This document shows positions 46,604 to 57,314 of a stretch of 64,000 bases of DNA, in pieces (the first letter of the stretch is position 1; every line of letters begins with the position of its first letter). The DNA is from Floccularia luteovirens (Eukaryota > Basidiomycota > Agaricomycetes > Agaricales > Squamanitaceae). The notes under the pieces are model-generated. The model was not told the origin of the DNA and searched no databases. It worked only from the letters and a program-made list of their open reading frames with translations. The stretch lies in NCBI GenBank assembly GCA_009739215.1, contig VSJF01000004.1, forward strand, positions 1,674,001-1,738,000, read 5' to 3'. The position numbers were made by a program, and so were the translations under genes.

Positions 46604-48082
46604 TTATAGTTGATTCATAATAACAACTTTCAGTGCCTTTCCTGGTGTACTCAGCGTATCCAACGCTTCTTGGGAATTGGTTAATGGAAATACCGAAGTT
46701 ACCATGGGCTTGACGTCAACCCTTCCAGATGCCAACAAATCAATAGCTATCTGAAAGCACCCAGGTATATACCTATTGCTACCAATCACTTGAAGCTCTT
46801 TCGCAACAATCTGTAATGTTGGAAAAGAGGTGTAAGGTTGGCCAAAGCCTGCTAGAACCACTGTGGAGACGAATAGAATTATCCAGCTTCTGGTCAGTGA
46901 CAACCGACAGATAGGGGAAGCAAGTTGCGACCACAGGAATATTACTCACATGTTCCACCAGGGTGCAGCAGTGCTGTTGCTGCATGGATACACGCTTCTG
47001 CACCTGATGTGTCTACCGCGATATCTATCCTCTAATTATTCTCAATCCCCAGACTTCCTAGCGTGTTTTTCCGGAATTCTTCTGACCACTCGGAATAGTC
47101 TTTCTCTTGGAGCGGAGGCATCGGACATGGTACAGCATAGTCTGCATTGAAGCGCTTCGCAAAGTCTATACGTGTCTGTGTCCGCCCGAAAGCGAGAATC
47201 TTGGAAACGCCATACGCACACGCTGCAGCCATAGCAAGCAACCCGAGGGGCCCACAGCCACTGTAGCAGGTAAGGTGATTAAAGATTGATTTAAGTGGCA
47301 GAAAACAGCCCTCACAAAACCGCGACCGTTTTCCCTGGGCTGAACTTAGCCCGCTTGGATATCTATAGTCCGATATTCACTTGACGTATTGGTTGGAAGC
47401 TATTTATGCGTACCTGAACGGCAATCGCTAATGGCTGGACACAAGCTACCTCATTTCAGGATAATTCTGATGGAACCTTTACAACAGAATTGGCATCACA
47501 CATGAAGTACTGGCAAAGTGCTGAACAAAACCAGTCAGTACAGATGGTTGGAATGTTCCTAGTCGCTTCTGTTTCACGTACTTCCATGTGTCGGGTATAC
47601 GGCCGCCTGTGTCCATTGACTACAAATGTTATGTCTTCCTATTTTGCAGTTGTGACACCTTTGTGGTAAAAATTTCGACAGTCAGGAGATGTTGCGGACT
47701 CAGGAGGTGCTAAAATAAACCCACTTTCTGCAGTAGACAAGTGGCTCAATGGCTACCCGATCCCCCACTACAATACCTTGTACAGCACCACCCACTTCCA
47801 CAATGGTGCCTGCTGACTCGTGGCCGAGAACAAGAGGTTTCTCGACAATGTACTTCCCTATTCCTCCTTGGTTGTAAGTCATCATCTACATAATCGATGA
47901 GCGAAAGAATTTTTAGAGCTTAATATAGATACATCACTACCACAGATTCCTGTAGCTTCGACGCGAATCAGAACATCTGAAGAGTCAGGTGCGATAGCAG
48001 GGAGTGGAATATCCCGTATCTCCAAGGTCATAGCCTTGAGGAGGACGCATGCACGGTTGGTTGGTTTCTCTTCTGTTGTCAT
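46604..48082 (-). pseudogene. Zinc-dependent polyol (sorbitol/xylitol-type) dehydrogenase with two in-frame stops
   Basis: Medium-chain dehydrogenase/reductase that would oxidise a polyol with NAD. Exons can be joined as MTTEEKPTNRACVLLKAM, IRVEATGICGSD, LVLGHESAGTIVEVGGAV (zinc and fold motif), GDRVAIEPLVYCRK, CHNCKIGRHNIC (structural-zinc cysteines), HGTLCQYFMCDANSVVKVP, EVACVQPLAIAVQISKRA, VFGCGPLGLLAMAAACAYGV (NAD-binding GxGxxG), AVDTSGAEACIHAATALLH, VLAGFGQPYTSFPTLQIVA and the C terminus ending KALKVVIMNQL. Two codons are stops inside conserved exons: TGA at 47456-47458 (between SELS and NEVACVQP, where relatives as I remember them have Trp) and TAG at 47032-47034 (between LGIENN and RIDIAVDTSG). 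Splicing otherwise works. It is either a decayed gene or wrong bases in the consensus. Sorbitol, xylitol and arabinitol dehydrogenases cannot be told apart here. Confidence 0.75.
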
Positions 48083-48753
48083 AATGTATGTGATAGGAGG
48101 GGGGTTAAGGGGAGTTGGTGATAGCTTGATTAGTTGTTTCACTGACAATTATAGCTCTGCGTGAGGACGTTTACTCAGGTGATCGTGTATTTTCGTTCCG
48201 AGAACAGTACAACAAATTTTATGCATGTGACAGAAAATTCTAGTTGTGTGATACCGATACCGTGAAACTTGGCAAGAACGCGAACACCTTGAGTCCTTCG
48301 CTATCATAAATAAAACCCTGATTGGGTATTATTTTTCCCAAATGAGTGTTCTCCCACTGGATTAATTCAGTAAAGTAACATTGGAAGACTAATAAGACCT
48401 TCTCAGCCTGTTCAGGGTTATCATAGGGCACACTCAAAAAATCAGTTGCAGGATATGATACTTTTGGGTTTTGGGCCTGGCCACGGCAATATTTGTTTAA
48501 TACTGTGGTGGGAAGTGAAATATTCAGCACTAGTGTCCACCTATGTTGGTCCCTCCAATGTACATTGGGTCCGCCGTTCAATCCAATCGTCTAATTCCAT
48601 AAGTAATTGATAAGGAGCAGCATATCTTTCTCCTTATCAGATGAATAATCAGAATAACTGTACAGTTAGTCAGCCACCACCGGAAGTTGCCGCATACTCT
48701 GACCAACAGAAAGTGCTAACGGTCATCAGCATTACCGCTCAAGATTACCAACG
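48083..48753. other. promoter gap with an unrecognised minus-strand frame
   Basis: This is the shared upstream region of the polyol dehydrogenase (-) and uL3 (+). A minus-strand frame at 48240-48581 is open for about 113 codons and looks protein-like (contains DFLSVPYDNPEQAEKVLLVF and HLGKIIPNQGFIYDSEG), but it has no internal ATG and I could not find a convincing first exon. It may be part of an unknown small gene or chance. Confidence 0.3.
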
Positions 48754-50246
48754 ATGAGGTGAGTATTATCTACGGTTCCTTTGGTGAGCTTCTGATAAGA
48801 GTCTTTGCGCAGTCACCGTAAGGTTCGTTATTCACTTCATACATACCATTGTCGTACCATTAATCTATTCCAAAGTACGAAGCTCCCCGTCATGGCTCCC
48901 TTGGATTTCTTCCAAGGAAACGTGCAGCCCGCCACAGAGGAAAGGTCAAGTCCTTCCCTAGGGTGTGTTACTCAATATTGTGAAATAAAATATATTAAAT
49001 TAAAATACTCGAATCAGGATGATCCTAAAAAGCCAGTTCACTTGACCGCATTTATGGGATACAAGGCTGGTATGACTCACGTCGTTCGTGATCTCGACCG
49101 TCCCGGATCCAGTGAGTATACAAACATACTCTCACGTAAATATGTCTGAACATCCATCTAGAAATGCACAAACGTGAGGTTGTTGAGGCTGTCACGGTCA
49201 TCGAGACACCACCGATGGTTGTTGTCGGTATTGTCGGTTATGTTGAGACACCTCGCGGACTTCGCACTCTCACCACAGTCTGGGCATCCCATCTGTCAGA
49301 TGAGATCAAACGTCGCTTTTACAAGAACTGGTATCGTTCGAAGAAGAAGGCCTTCACCAAATATGCCAAGAAACACGCAGGCGATGGTGGAAAATCAGTT
49401 GCCCGTGAACTTGAGCGTATCCGTAAATATTGCACCGTTGTCCGCGTTCTGGCACACACACAAGTTAGAAAGACCGGTCTTAGCCAGAAGAAGGCACACA
49501 TTATGGAAATCCAAGTTAATGGTGGATCCATCGCGGATAAAGTCGAGTTCGGGCAGGGTCTCTTTGAAAAGACTATTGATATTGCTTCAATGTTCGAACA
49601 GGACGAGAACGTTGATGTGATTGCTGTTACCAAAGGTCATGGTTTCGAGGGTGTCACCCACAGATGGGGAACTAAGAAGCTTCCCCGCAAGACCCACAAA
49701 GGTCTTCGCAAAGTTGCTTGTATTGGAGCGTGGCATCCTTCCAAGGTCATGTTCTCTGTCGCCCGTGCTGGACAAAGTATGTGAAATTCCCTCTTACCTG
49801 CGAAGATTTCTTTAATATACGCTTCTTTTCTTATAGACGGTTATCACCACCGTACTGAGCTCAACAAGAAGATCTACCGTATTGGCTCTGGTACAGACGA
49901 GGCCAACGCATCCACAGAATCCGATATCACCAAGAAGGCTATTACACCGATGGGTGGTTTCCCTCATTATGGTATCGTCAAGAACGACTTCCTCATGCTA
50001 AAAGGCTCCATTCCCGGAACTAAGAAGCGTGTCATTACTATTCGCAAGTCTCTCATGGTGCACACCTCGCGTCGGGACCTCGAAAAAGTACAGCTCAAGT
50101 TTATCGATACATCCTCAAAATTCGGGGTGATTATTACTTTTGCTCTCAGATGTTTCTCGTTCACTAATTTTGCACTCCAGCATGGCTCATTCCAAACGTT
50201 CGAAGAAAAGGCCGCGTTCTTGGGGACACTCAAGGCGCGAGCTTGA
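48754..50246 (+). CDS. RPL3: 60S ribosomal protein L3 (uL3)
   Basis: Universal large-subunit protein whose extension reaches the peptidyl-transferase centre. Seven coding exons encode about 390 residues. The first two coding exons are tiny: 48754-48758 (five bases, ATGAG) and 48813-48822 (ten bases), joined to exon three at 48876, giving [20 protein letters not shown]. Then follow [78 protein letters not shown] (the tip with the conserved His/Trp loop), [35 protein letters not shown] and [20 protein letters not shown]. Frame is intact and length is normal. Early introns in ribosomal-protein genes often affect expression. Identity is certain; splice positions are inferred from the conserved protein. 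Confidence 0.97.
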
Positions 50247-50614
50247 TTGTCTCTATTACGTTACCACACTTTTTTTGTACCCTTTTGCATTACATTTTTT
50301 TTTTCATCCATACTGCTATGAAATCTATGGAAATCTCATGCAACTGAAAGATGGTAAACTTGTGCAATGAAAAGTATCCAGCCAATGACAAGCGTGTGAA
50401 TTAATTGGAAACGTATATTTCATGTTGTTAAACTCGACAAAAACTTTTGAAGTTCAGTCGTGTACGGAAGCTCGGACACACACACTGAACGCGTCTGAAG
50501 ACGGCATAATCGTTCTTTGGTAGTGCAAGTTGCGGTAAGAAAGCTACTTGAGTATCAACTACCATGGGTAACCTACTGAGAAATTTTTTTTCAGGATGAC
50601 TGCACGTCCCATTG

Positions 50615-52528
50615 ATGCTGAGAGCGTCCTCGCTGGGCCTCAGTCTTCTTACACCGACTACCCGTGGTGTGCTTTCATGTCTTCTATTCAATCAAATCAG
50701 AACCAGTCCACCACGAAAATCTACGAGATCAATTCTCCTACATGCAGTCGCCCCCATTTCACGGCAGTCATTTCGCGCGGACAAAGACGAAGACGAAATA
50801 TCCAAGATGGACGTTCGGGAAGTAGAAGTCTGCTACGTCGGAGAAATATCAAATGGGTGCATTTTATCAATGTCACCAGAAGTTATAGATCCGGGGAGGT
50901 CCAGAAGTCAAGGGGAGGACATTACGAACACTTGCTTAAAACAAAAGCTTGTGTACCGAGAACAAGATGCTCCGAGCAGTATCAAAGTTGGTTTACTAGA
51001 AGGACTTACGGACAAGGCAAGAAACAAGAGTCCTGTCAAGGCCCTCCGCATACATGGCAAAGAATACATAAAGTACGAAAAACTCGCGATAGCCCATTAC
51101 ATCAAGGCCGCCAAACATCACTTTCAAAATTCTACCGCAGACCCACTCCCCATAGATCCCGCGATACAACGTCTGGACCTCCTCCGGATTATCGGAGAAA
51201 CCTCTTCTGTCGAAATTGGATGGGAGTCGTACAATGCACTCCTCAGTATGCAAGCTCGTGGAGCGCTTACAAAGGACTACAAGCAATTTGTCCCTTACCA
51301 ATATATGCACAGACTGGCTCGGCTGTTAGCCAGCAGCCGACCGAAAGCACGCGTTCAGTTCCTGCGTCTATTGTCTGTGTTACGGGCATTACACCTTTCC
51401 GGCGGCACGGTGCAACTCTACGAATGGAACGCTCTGATCGATCGGGCTGGCAATGGATTACGGAAAGTGCACCCAGGGGACCTAGAGACTGCGCTGAGCA
51501 TTTTCAATGATATGGTAGCCGGCCGTGCTCCTGGTAGCAGCTTGAATGGAGAGTTGGGAGGGGGAGGGAGTGAGCATGAAACAAGGAATGAGGGCTCTCA
51601 GCCTAAACTCCCGACAGAACCGGATATCTACACCTATACCTCTCTCATCAACATTGCAGCGCGCATGCAGCACGGTCCAGCTTTGGGACATACGGTAAAG
51701 TTGCTGCAAGCATCTGGTCTCCCTCCGAACATGATTACACATCTTAGTCTTCTCAAATTCTATGCAGACAAGAAGATGCTTTCTGGGGTTCGCTCCATAT
51801 TATTACGGATGGAGGAACAAGGATGGAGTTTGAACATTGACGGGTTGAATTTATGTATGTGGGGTTATGGCTTTAACGGGAGGCCGGATGCTGTGTTGGC
51901 GATGTATCGTGTCTTGCGACATAACGTGGTCCCGGAGACCGGAGAGGGTGAGATTCTAGTCAAGGAATCTGCTCTCCAACTCAAACGTAACGAATTTGTC
52001 GTTTTCGGGAGCGACATCAAGCCAAACCTGATAACATACACAACTGTCATCCAAGTTATGGCTTACTATGGTGACTTCGAAGCTACTCTTTCTGCTTTCG
52101 TGGACATGCTCTCTTCTATAAACGAGGACAAGGGTATCAATCAAGATCTTATCAACGATACGACAGAACTTCCTTTGTATACTCCCACCGTTCCCATTTA
52201 CAGAGCAATTTTCTTGGGGTTTTCACGACATGCCGAACGACCCCATCCTACTCCAACCATGCAGCGCCACAAACCGGTTAACCTACCAGCATGGAATTTG
52301 GAAAATCTACAATCCATCTACAACACTTTTATCAACTGGCCAGGCGATTTTAGCGCTAGTGTTTCCATAATATACTGGATTATCACCGCTTTTGATAAAA
52401 CCAGTGGGGGAGATATTCACTTGTTGCGCAAGGTCTGGAAGCAGCTCGAGAAAAAATTCGACAGGCCATGGTTTGGGGAAAACAATCGTTTGCGAAGAAT
52501 GCGAGCAAGACTTTTTCCAGAGGAATAA
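50615..52528 (+). CDS. Pentatricopeptide-repeat (PPR) protein, probably mitochondrial
   Basis: A single uninterrupted exon encodes 637 residues, unusual in this intron-rich window. The N terminus (MLRASSLGLSLLTPTTRGVL) is basic and Ser/Thr-rich without acidic residues, as in mitochondrial presequences. Helical repeats of PPR type are visible: VQLYEWNALIDRAGNGLRKV, PDIYTYTSLINIAARMQHG, PPNMITHLSLLKFYADKKML, LNIDGLNLCMWGYGFNGRPD and KPNLITYTTVIQVMAYYGDF. PPR proteins bind organelle RNA and control its processing or translation. The ATG at 50615 is taken as start because the frame's apparent earlier start is TTG. An overlapping 304-codon frame on the same strand (50596-51510) is a shadow. The specific RNA target is unknown. 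Confidence 0.85.
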   Translation: MLRASSLGLSLLTPTTRGVLSCLLFNQIRTSPPRKSTRSILLHAVAPISRQSFRADKDEDEISKMDVREVEVCYVGEISNGCILSMSPEVIDPGRSRSQGEDITNTCLKQKLVYREQDAPSSIKVGLLEGLTDKARNKSPVKALRIHGKEYIKYEKLAIAHYIKAAKHHFQNSTADPLPIDPAIQRLDLLRIIGETSSVEIGWESYNALLSMQARGALTKDYKQFVPYQYMHRLARLLASSRPKARVQFLRLLSVLRALHLSGGTVQLYEWNALIDRAGNGLRKVHPGDLETALSIFNDMVAGRAPGSSLNGELGGGGSEHETRNEGSQPKLPTEPDIYTYTSLINIAARMQHGPALGHTVKLLQASGLPPNMITHLSLLKFYADKKMLSGVRSILLRMEEQGWSLNIDGLNLCMWGYGFNGRPDAVLAMYRVLRHNVVPETGEGEILVKESALQLKRNEFVVFGSDIKPNLITYTTVIQVMAYYGDFEATLSAFVDMLSSINEDKGINQDLINDTTELPLYTPTVPIYRAIFLGFSRHAERPHPTPTMQRHKPVNLPAWNLENLQSIYNTFINWPGDFSASVSIIYWIITAFDKTSGGDIHLLRKVWKQLEKKFDRPWFGENNRLRRMRARLFPEE

Positions 52529-52686
52529 GCCACGATGTTTCGGGTGCATTATAGAAAACTGACATTCCTAGTAGTGTATCCTTGGTGTAGGTCTCCACAC
52601 AGCATCCTAATTGTACAAAATTCTACATGATATTCCATTTACATTCACTCGCCTAAGTTTCCGATGATATCCCTTTAGGTTTGCTA

Positions 52687-53560
52687 CTATGCCTTTCCTT
52701 GGTGTAGTCTCCTCCATTCAGCATATTCATCCCACCCAATAACGCACCGTCGGCTTTGATACCTCCTTAACTTAATATTTCTACGAAGATCTTCTGTGAT
52801 AATCCCATCCCATCCGGCCTTCTGAATGGCGCTATCAATTGCCTCTATCTTATCCCATCCTTGTTCGGGCACTACTTCCGGAAGATACGTTGCACTAAAG
52901 GATCGTTTCGAGGAGAATCTAGGAAGGTTCGGTGTTGATGAGAATGGGGAAGGGGTGCCAGAGGAAGATGAGGTAATGAGTGATGGATGAGGGAATGATA
53001 TAGAAATTCCGTGAACACCGATTGTCCAATCGAGGTAGGAGCTAGCGTCTTCAAAGTTCGTAAGGAGCGATATGCTAGGGGCAATGGAGTATCATAATTA
53101 AATGGAGTAGAATGGAGAAAAAAAACTTGACTTACCCACACTCTAAACTCTCCAGCTCGCTCTTATCAATTCCTCTGAAACGTGAGTCTCTGAAAGCGCT
53201 GATAAGTGCATATTCAGCTAGGCCCTCCCGAAGCGGCATGGGCTCAAAATTCCCAATACACCCACGCAAGCGTGGGGCCCGTCCGGGACGGGATGAGCGC
53301 GTGTTCCAAGTGACAAACAAAGGACTGATTGTTATACAACGATAAGGGGATCGTCAATATGCAACTCAACGACTAAGATTCGAAATTGCTTGCATGCATA
53401 CTTACTATTTCTCATCAGGGAAAGATGGGGGTATAGGCTCCGCCAATGTCAATTCGCAATAGAGAGCGTCAAAGGCGTGGAAGCAGTGCTCTGGGAGACA
53501 CACGTTGTCATCTTTGTAATCGGCCTGTGCAGCGGCGGGGTCTGGAGGGATAAGAGACAT
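52687..53560 (-). CDS. AMMECR1: AMMECR1-domain protein
   Basis: Eukaryotic AMMECR1 family, a conserved cytosolic or nuclear protein of poorly defined biochemical role. Three exons encode about 230 residues. The hallmark LRGCIGNFEPMPLREGLAEY lies near residue 75, preceded by PLFVTWNTRSSRPGRAPR and followed by LISAFRDSRFRGIDKSELES, ISLLTNFEDASSYLDWTIGV, HGISISFPHP, a Ser/Pro-rich insertion (about 145-175), SATYLPEVVPEQGWDKIEA, and the terminal ITEDLRRNIKLRRYQSRRCV and GWDEYAEWRRLHQG. Length and order match the family. The start MSLIPPDPAAAQADY at 53558-53560 is followed by a first exon ending SFPDEKY. Introns of about 60-100 bases keep frame. A purine-rich plus-strand block (CT-rich in the sense direction) lies directly upstream. 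Confidence 0.93.
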
Positions 53561-53564
53561 ACAG

Positions 53565-53622
53565 GGAACAAGGAGGCGAAGGGGAGGGGAAGGAGAAGAG
53601 GAGAGGAAACTGGTTTAACCTG
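53565..53622 (-). promoter_or_regulatory. CT-rich tract upstream of AMMECR1
   Basis: Purine-rich on the plus strand and so CT-rich in the direction of the gene, directly before the AMMECR1 start. Composition is seen; a core-promoter function is inferred. Confidence 0.35.
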
Positions 53623-54132
53623 TCAAAGGCTTACAAGGCGAGCTTTGTGATGGACGCATGGAATCAGATTGGGTCCGGTGATAGTCCGCTCCGTTTGAAT
53701 CAAACATAGCACATTCCGGGAAAGATTCATATATCATATATTATACATCTCTTAAATAATGTAAAATGCATGTTTCCGATAAAAAATATCCATAACTACG
53801 GGAACTGCATATAGGATGTACTGAAATTTACGAGTAGATATATGATAGATAAAGCGAACTTAGTAACGGGGTAACAGAGAACTGGCGGCGTGATTGGGTC
53901 ATGCAGATATAATGATGCTGCTTTGAGTGTGGAAGTGCAGTGAAGAGAGAGGGATAGAGATTTGGATGCGTGCGAGTCAAAATGAATACCTATGTAACCG
54001 AGAAGTGGATCTGAGAGATAATAAAGAAAAGAAAAAGAAAAGAAACGGAAGGAACTGGGAGATAAGCGAGAGTGCGAAATCGAAATGAGCGACTGGGTAG
54101 AGAACGTGCATGGTAGGCCACACAGGATGTTA
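53623..54132. other. gap downstream of the Rab gene
   Basis: Upstream DNA of AMMECR1 and 3' flank of the Rab gene. A minus-strand frame at 53796-54221 reaches 141 codons but overlaps the Rab 3' end and has no known motif. No other feature. Confidence 0.4.
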
Positions 54133-55530
54133 TCAGCAACAATTCCAGCCTCCTGCCCGCTGTGCTTTCTCGCGTGCCTCTTCGGCATCGGCTTGAGCAG
54201 CCCAGGCGGGTGTGCTGACATTGGTTAAAAATACACTGTCGCGTTTCTTCATTTCATTTTCTTGCTCAATTATATCTTTGCGAACGATAATCGCAGATAT
54301 AAGATGCTCGAATAAATTTTGGATGCCTGTAAATGATGAATTTAGAAAATTGATATATATGCAAATCATTGAGCGAGACGGACCTATGTCGTCTTTGGCT
54401 GAGACCTCGAAGAGTTCCATGCCTTTGCGGAGGCCCCACTCGCGCTCCGCATCATCATCTTCAACAACATCTTCATCTGCTTCATCGATACTGTTGCTAC
54501 TGGCGTCCCCATTGTCGTTCCAGCAACTCCTTCCATAACTGGAGCCAAAACGAGATGTCCTAGAAGTCGTAGAGGTTGTGCTGGAACGAGTTAACGATAC
54601 GGGCTTTGTTCGTAACTGCACCGTTGTTTTGCTACGTTGAAGGGCAGAGGAGCGGTCTGACGGGAGATCAAGATATGCTGAAATGTCGGGAGAAGATTGG
54701 GGGGGTGACTGGACAAAACTTGGAGATTTGAGGCTAGGGAATGAAGTGAAACGAGGTCGAATATACGAGAGAGTTGAGGGTTGGGGCTGTGGAGGGGGAG
54801 GAGGAGTCGGTGGCTTTGGCGGTGGGAACCAATTGTGCAGGGAGAGGCGAGCAAGATCAGGTGAAACCTGTCTATGACGATGGAGATCCGCCTTGGATCC
54901 AACAATATATATAATAAGTTCAGGGGGACAATTTTTCTTCAACTCTGCAAGCGAATAGTGAGTAACGGCCGAAAAAGTATATATGCAGACGGTGAGGGTT
55001 ACCTTCCAGCCAACCACGTATGTCTTCGAAAGTAGATGCGTTGGTGATGTCATACAACAAGAGCGCAGCGTTTGCGCCTGCAGGAAATAATATTAGTAAA
55101 AGAATGGAGATAAGGAGAAATGAAGCACGGCGGACCTCGATAATACATAGGTGCCTAGTATGATATTGATAGTCGTCAACAGGAAGAAAGTGGTTGATGA
55201 AGGGAACATACCATGCTCCGGAACCTCTCCTGGCCTGCAGTATCCCAGAGCTGGAGGCGCACTCTGAGACCGTTAACATATACCTTCTTCGTGACAAAAA
55301 AAGCGCCGCTCGTGGAAGTCGTATTCTTTGGATCGAATTTGTTCTGGGTATAGCGCTGCAACAGACTAGTTTTACCGACACCTTGACAGCGAAGGGTCAG
55401 AAAGAAGAAAGGATCAATAGAAAGAGATACGGGTACCAGAATTGCCCATGATGACAATCTTGCTGTCAATACCTTGTTCAAACCTGGAGCAGGTATATGG
55501 GTCGACGATACGAGGGTATTCCTGCATCAT
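54133..55530 (-). CDS. Rab/Ypt-family small GTPase with a long Pro/Ser-rich insertion
   Basis: Predicted vesicle-traffic GTPase of about 370 residues, against about 200-220 for an ordinary Rab. Six exons. G-box motifs: IVIMGNSGVGKTSLLQRYT (P-loop), NTTSTSGAFFVTKKVYVNGL (switch I, with the G2 Thr), VRLQLWDTAGQERFRSMAPM (DTAGQE), GSKADL in place of the usual NKxD, and ELFEVSAKDDIG (SAK). Between the fourth and fifth motifs lies an insertion of roughly 150 residues: NWFPPPKPPTPPPPPQPQPS, many Ser/Thr, then an acidic EADEDVVEDDDAE. The tail ends AQRAGGWNCC, a double-cysteine prenylation site typical of Rabs. All introns keep frame, so the insertion is genuine coding sequence. Which Rab subfamily it belongs to I cannot say; the Asn-to-Ser change in G4 may weaken guanine specificity. 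Confidence 0.85.
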
Positions 55531-55549
55531 GATGTGGCTGACAAGCTAG

Positions 55550-55680
55550 ACGTGCCAGCAAGAGGAGCGGAGGAGTGGGGAGACGTGTAGAACGATGGTG
55601 AGAGGCCCAAGGGCCGCTTCAGCGGACGGAGGAAAAGCAAGACAGGAGGAAAGGAAGAAGGACAGAAGAGGAAATGGGAA
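55550..55680 (-). promoter_or_regulatory. CT-rich region upstream of the Rab gene
   Basis: Plus-strand purine-rich blocks (many GGAGG and GAAGG runs) lie 20-150 bases upstream of the Rab start, so the sense strand is CT-rich. It resembles the tracts before RGS and AMMECR1. A promoter role is inferred. Confidence 0.3.
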
Positions 55681-55794
55681 ATACCAGCGGGCTTGTGTCA
55701 CTCGCGGTTGCTGTCACTGCTCCCGGTCACCGGCCAGTCACTCTCTTTCTTATTCAATCATATCAAAAAAAAAAAAAACTATTTTGTAATACTA

Positions 55795-56502
55795 CTACTC
55801 TTGAACAACAACCTGGAATTCAAACACTACATCCTTCCCAGTAAGGCGTCGGTACACTGACGAGAATGAATCAAGCTTGTATTCAAGCGACGTCGCATCT
55901 TTTGAGTCGAGGATCCTGTCCATAATTTTAGTCACTTCCTGTCATTCCAAGTCACTCCATTCAATACATACACTTTTAGCAGTTTCGTGCCATCCACAGC
56001 AACACGGGTCCTTTTGCCTACTATCTCCGTGGGAAACACCAGGTCCTCCAAGATCTTTTCATGTACACTAGTCAATGTACGGCTGCGGGGCCGCTTTTGT
56101 TTCACTCGCGAGTTGCGAGTCGGCCTGCGTAACATCCGGCGCTGGGCAATGAATACAACATGACGGTCAGAGAATTTTTTCTCAAGTTCCCGAGTGAGCC
56201 TGTGGGCGCACAAATACTGTTTAGTATACCTTGCCTGAAGTACTGCCGAAACAATCATACCTCTGCTGCACTTTGTGGAAGGCTTTCAATTGAGGAACTG
56301 GGACAAATATCACGATTGCTTTCTTGCCGCCACGTACGTCAACCTCACGGGCAGCAGAGATTTGTAAGAATTTCAATTCGTTCCTGAGCTCAGCAGTGCT
56401 GTTCTCGAGATCGAGTAAAGCTTGGGCGACGCTGGTCTCGATTTCATCGGGTGGGGTACTTGGCGCATTGGCTGTGCGCTGGATTTTCGTTGTAACAGAC
56501 AT
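55795..56502 (-). CDS. RPS7: 40S ribosomal protein S7 (eS7)
   Basis: Eukaryote-specific small-subunit ribosomal protein. Three exons encode about 195 residues. Signature stretches in order: [120 protein letters not shown], and the C terminus [20 protein letters not shown] followed by a few extra residues (VVVQE). Introns follow KVQQR and LLKV. Most of the protein matches the family closely and the frame is intact. The start at 56500-56502 is preferred; a possible ATG eight codons upstream would add MTGTLRA. Confidence 0.96.
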
Positions 56503-57314
56503 TGCCCTGAGAGTGCCAGTCAATATTCATCCAAAATCCAAATCATCATCCAAATCTAAGGTCTGCCATCCAACTCATTCAGGACACTCCTACATTCTTG
56601 TTACCCATCAGCAGCTCCAAGAAGTCTGCTATGGACCCATAACCTATCCGAAATACTAAAAGATCACTCACCAAACCTTTTGACGACGTAGGAAACAGTG
56701 AGTACACCAACTGATGATGCCTGCCTGCAAAATGAGGACAAAACAATACCAAACTGCAGCGGCGGGCAAAATTTCCGGAGATTCCGGAGGTACCGGTGGC
56801 ATGCATATTCATTGTCTCCGATAATGAATACATTCCATTGGAAACAATTAACCACTCCATTCCAGCGTCAGTCTGATACGCGGAAACAATTTGTACCGTT
56901 AGTAACATGCGTATTGAAGGTCTTATGACCACATAAATTTGCTTTTCTGGATTGGGTCGTGATTTTTTATCCAGAAGTAGAATGACATTACGAGACATCT
57001 AATCATCTTGATCCGAGATATCATTTAAGCAATCAAGTTGTCTACACCCAGTAAAAGAAATCTCATGACAGGATGACAGTAGTCAGGGAATTTCTATCAA
57101 ATCAACTTCAACATCAATGAAGCTACCCGTGACTTTTGCTATTCGTCAGAATATGGTACTTCTACGTATAACACTTGAAATAAGTGGTCATCCCCACACA
57201 TGCCGGATAAGAACCTCTTGCCGATGAACATCATACATGGAAACAAGGACGAGACCTCCTCGCAACTCCGGCTGGATCGCTTATAATTTCAGTCATGACT
57301 GTTAATATCTCTAA
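56503..57314. other. gap upstream of RPS7
   Basis: Mostly the RPS7 upstream region. A minus-strand frame at 56579-56998 (139 codons, beginning MSRNVILLLDKKSRPNPEKQ) is open but matches nothing I know and its composition is unconvincing; it could be 5' UTR or intron sequence. Confidence 0.4.

Noticed and set aside
44430..48082. A carbohydrate or polyol catabolic cluster formed by UXS1, the dienelactone-hydrolase-like gene and the polyol dehydrogenase
   Set aside because: They are separated by ENP1 and gaps, the dehydrogenase is broken, and no transporter or shared regulator is nearby.
50596..51510. A 304-codon plus-strand frame
   Set aside because: It overlaps the PPR gene in another frame, is rich in Arg/Ser without domain motifs, and the PPR frame is twice as long with clear repeats.
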